This document shows positions 61,071 through 64,000 of a stretch of 64,000 nucleotides of DNA, one piece after another. Source of the stretch: Mastigias papua. Its lineage: Eukaryota; Cnidaria; Scyphozoa; Rhizostomeae; Mastigiidae. How positions within the stretch are numbered: position 1 is the first letter of the stretch; each line of letters opens with the position of its first letter. The notes below the pieces were generated by a model. It saw only the letters and a program-made list of their open reading frames with translations. It was not told the DNA's origin and searched no databases. A program made the translations under genes and the position numbers. The stretch covers positions 4,238,844 to 4,302,843 of the forward strand of contig OZ025287.1 in the NCBI GenBank assembly GCA_964019165.1, read 5' to 3'.

Positions 61071-62162
61071 CGCATTATGTAAAACAAGTGAAAAGTTCAT
61101 ATGATAAATATGGCCTATCTTCTCGTGAAAGACAACCATATCGAGTCTTTGTGATCTTCTGTTCTTTATATTGTGTTTTGTATATACAGACAGTCCCAGT
61201 CCGTTCTAAAATTGAAACTAAAGGGTGTCTTCTTTCGACTATATCATATCCAAATATGTGCGACTCCAGCTAGGTGCAGATACAGTATACCAATAATAAC
61301 TAGGGCTCCCGCTACGTGGGAATACATTTACATTCCCCTATTCGCCTTGAAAATTCCTATATATCTTCACATACTTTTCCCCTGCGAAACTGAGACCCCC
61401 AGTATGTGGGGCTCCCAGAAAGTGGACCCACTGTTTAGAGTCCCAACAGCACATCACATCAGAAACTGGGAACAAAGCGCTAAATGCTTTGGTTCGTTGA
61501 TACCCAAATGAGGCTCTAAACAGTCATATAACAATAGGCATGTAACGAAGAGGTGAATTGTGAACTTGGCATCGGCCTAAATGGGATTACATGTAATCTT
61601 CAGGTCCCAGTCATCGAGAGCTCTATTATAACGGGACTCCCGGATTCCTCCTGGGAGTTCCAGTTATCGGGAATACTCTGTATGCATGGGAGGTGCAGTG
61701 CATTGATTCACATAGAATTCATATGAGGAACAGTTAAATTTTCCAAAACGACTTTTAATAAATAGCCATGCTCCCATTTGATAGCTTCATAAGGCAATTG
61801 TCTGAGACAGCGAAATCTTGAGTATCCCAGTCACGTAATGTGCAAACTGCACGTGTCAAGTCAAAAATATAAAACTGCAAACTGTTAAGGAGAAACGAAG
61901 GGCATATAAAACTGCTGAGATTAAAATCATCTTAAACTTTTGTCCAAAGTCAGAGATTATTTAATATTTTGACACAGTACACTAAAATTCCATCCATTTT
62001 CCCGGATTTTGGCTCAGAACTTCGAAGTGGGCTAATGATACGGATAAGAAAAAACTACGTGAAAAAGAATCAAATACATGGCAAATAGAAATAAGGGAAA
62101 GACGTGCATCGAGAAACAAGGTTTCACAAAGAAAAGAAGAAGGTCTTCCCTGAAAATAAGAT

Positions 62163-62355
62163 GACCAAAAGCTTAATTATGAGGAAAAAGAAAGCAAAAA
62201 TGTTCCACTTTCTTTAAAACTCTAGATTCGATCGCACTAACAAGCAATCATCATCAGAAAGTGCTGATCGCTTGCTAGTTCGATCGAATATGAAGTTTCA
62301 AATAAAGTGGGGCATCTTTGCTTTCTTTTCCCTAAAAATGAAGCTTCTGGTTACT
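62163..62355. mobile_element. Fold-back element with arms of about 90 bp
   Basis: The arms share gaaagcaaaaatg, ccactttctttaaaact and attcgatcgcactaacaagc with inverse partners up to 62340. The centre is catcatcagaaagtgctgatc. Non-coding; no termini or target duplication could be fixed. Confidence 0.6.
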
Positions 62356-62540
62356 ATCTATCTACAATCAAGTTACACGACCAAACTGACATTTTTTCCC
62401 TTACTATGAACAATATACCATGTTACCTGACAATAACCAAATAACTGTCAGTTAACTGTCACCTCTATCGCTACGAAAGAAACTAATTTGACTATCATAC
62501 GAATGCAGCAAATTTAAAGAAATATTGAGCTGCATTGACT

Positions 62541-62826
62541 TATAAATCCTTTTTTATAAGCAAGCAAGCAGAAAGCCTAGTTCTAAAAATTATTTATTCT
62601 TCCATCTTTTCTGATCATATTTTAGTACTAAAAGTTCCTTAATAGTTCATTAACTTTAACTGCACATTTAGCCCTATAAATATCCTAAACGTTCAATGTT
62701 AGGACAGAGCACAACGGATACCGAAAGTTACAACGGAGGATTTTGTCCCAAGTTAGTATTGATTCCTTTTTTTTAGCTTTCTGCCAGTAGGTTCCTTACA
62801 AAGCGACTCCCTACAAAAAACACGTA
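62541..62826 (+). mobile_element. Dispersed repeat family, further copy
   Basis: ttttttataag, gcctagttctaaaaattatt, tagtactaaaagttccttaa and taggttccttacaaagcgac follow the order of the copy at 60566. Confidence 0.55.
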
Positions 62827-62839
62827 ATCGGCTCCTCTA

Positions 62840-63229
62840 GAGTACCGAACAATTGTCCCCTCCCGATTATTAAATTTTTAGATTTTTCCCAACCCCTTCC
62901 CCGCTTTTATTCCAATTCCCTATTACTAAATTTAGAGAATCTCAACATGAAGAGATGATGATAGTTCACTCATGCGAGACATCTACTCAGTTCACTGCAG
63001 CACACAACCAAATAGAAACCACGTACAGAAGTGCAAGAAGTTTGAAAAAGCGAATTGCACATGAACAGAAATGTTCGTTTCAGATATTTACTCCACCAAT
63101 CCGTATTTTCTATTTTCAATCCCTCGCATTTTCCACCATCCCCTTTTATTCCAATCCCGCATATTCTTAACTTTCCAAAAAATTTTCCATCCCCTCGATT
63201 GTCACCCCCACTCCGATTATTCGGTACTC
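62840..63229. mobile_element. TA-flanked MITE with GAGTACCGAA ends (390 bp)
   Basis: Left TA then GAGTACCGAACAATTG. Right CGATTATTCGGTACTC then TA. C-rich interior with ttttccatcccc phrases. A solo end (ctagagtaccgataa) follows at about 63315. Confidence 0.65.
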
Positions 63230-63552
63230 TAAAAAGCTGCGTTCATAAAGGGTGTGGTCCAAGATTTCTTCATGAACAGCCCCCCTTCTTACGATTCTAG
63301 GACGACACCACTGCTCTAGAGTACCGATAAACCATGCTGACCCTAGAGTTACGCGCTGTCACTTGAGATAGATGGCGCGAAGATGCCAGATCAGGAAGCG
63401 CTCGACACCAACGGCTCTACATAATGAAAACAAAGAACAGTCTTGAAAGATCAATTGATACATAAAGTCTGTGGTTGCATTCTACTGGTACACACGAAAG
63501 TTCAATAGGAAAACCTGCTTTCAGTTAGGTTTGTTAGTCTGTACATACTCAC

Positions 63553-63611
63553 CGTCTAATCGACATAGGTACATGGTATTGTTGTTCAACTGGGCACATG
63601 GCCCAACTCGT
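63553..63611 (-). CDS. Candidate alternative ZMIZ first coding exon
   Basis: Minus strand: acceptor taacattgcag, 59 bp, donor GTGAGT. An ATG in good context (ACCATGT) at 63574 opens MYLCRLD, ending in phase 1. It joins in frame to the 36-bp exon and then to exon 2, giving an N-terminus MYLCRLDDCSMPDVDDHLT followed by [10 protein letters not shown]. The acceptor implies a further 5' exon outside or upstream. Not supported by homology, only by matching phases and splice sites. Confidence 0.4.
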
Positions 63612-64000
63612 CTGCAATGTTACTTCAAAAGTTTTGTATAAAACTGGGGCAAGAACTGCAACAGTTGCAAACACTATAGAATGATTAAATAAGAAAAAAG
63701 ACTAATAAGCACAGTAAAATATAACAAAAGTTACCCAAAAGACCATTAATGCTGGGAAAGATAGACTACAAAATCACAATATTTGTGTTTAAGAACTTCT
63801 GAACGCCGCACTCTTACCTTAAGAAATGCATACAATAATTCAATACTACCACTCAGGACACTAGTAATAGGCAGCCCTTGTTTAACATTTCAAGGAGTCT
63901 GAAATGATCCTAGTCGTAATGACAAGCAAGCTCCCTCGTTACCTTCTTCTAACAAAAAGTCAGATTTAATGTAAAATAACCTTGTTTAATTGTTTATAGT
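63612..64000. other. Window end, no feature recognised
   Basis: No exon or element is recognised. It may be ZMIZ intron or upstream sequence. Confidence 0.4.

Larger units (their letters stand above)
59141..63552. other. Repeat-filled stretch between candidate ZMIZ upstream exons
   Basis: Contains the repeats listed at 60566, 62163, 62541 and 62840 and a C/G-rich old element near 61260-61690. No other exon is recognised; the open frame at 60112-60495 has no family resemblance. Confidence 0.45.

Overview
The window is nuclear DNA from an AT-rich, intron-rich animal genome. The evidence is GT-AG introns interrupting two proteins with clear metazoan orthologs, many decayed retroelements, and small inverted-repeat DNA transposons. 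I cannot fix the phylum from sequence alone; a non-bilaterian or invertebrate animal fits best. Three protein-coding genes are supported. (1) An intronless 267-residue endonuclease/exonuclease/phosphatase-fold protein, plus strand, 4892-5695. (2) A complete 14-exon mitochondrial glutamate dehydrogenase (GLUD type, 540 aa), plus strand, 18081-30526, with a poly(A) signal at 30927. (3) A complete ZMIZ1/2-type transcription coregulator with a MIZ/SP-RING zinc finger (18 exons, about 1107 aa), minus strand, 57918 down to 38090. Two extra upstream exons at 59105-59140 and 63553-63611 look like an alternative 5' end. GLUD and ZMIZ converge and are about 7 kb apart. Layout: 1-4.9 kb holds non-LTR reverse transcriptase debris and a pogo-like DNA element. 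4.9-6 kb is the phosphatase-fold gene. 6-18 kb has no gene and is full of transposon remains: an antisense RT relic, a 3-kb TIR element with a Penelope-like element nested in it, a head-to-head RT relic and a MITE. 18-31 kb is GLUD. 31-38 kb holds a Harbinger-like element and an endonuclease-domain relic. 38-63.6 kb is ZMIZ, whose introns carry at least seven further mobile elements. The most unusual structures are: (a) a 75-bp tandem array in the last-but-one GLUD intron whose unit is an intron 3' end plus the first 29 coding bases of the next exon, so the exon is preceded by nine near-identical decoy splice acceptors; (b) hammerhead self-cleaving ribozyme motifs in the inverted ends of the Penelope-like element and in a 167-bp fold-back derivative; (c) insertion of that fold-back, flanked by perfect 15-bp target duplications, at the branch-point region of a ZMIZ intron, where the duplicated target carries the pyrimidine tract and candidate branch point.
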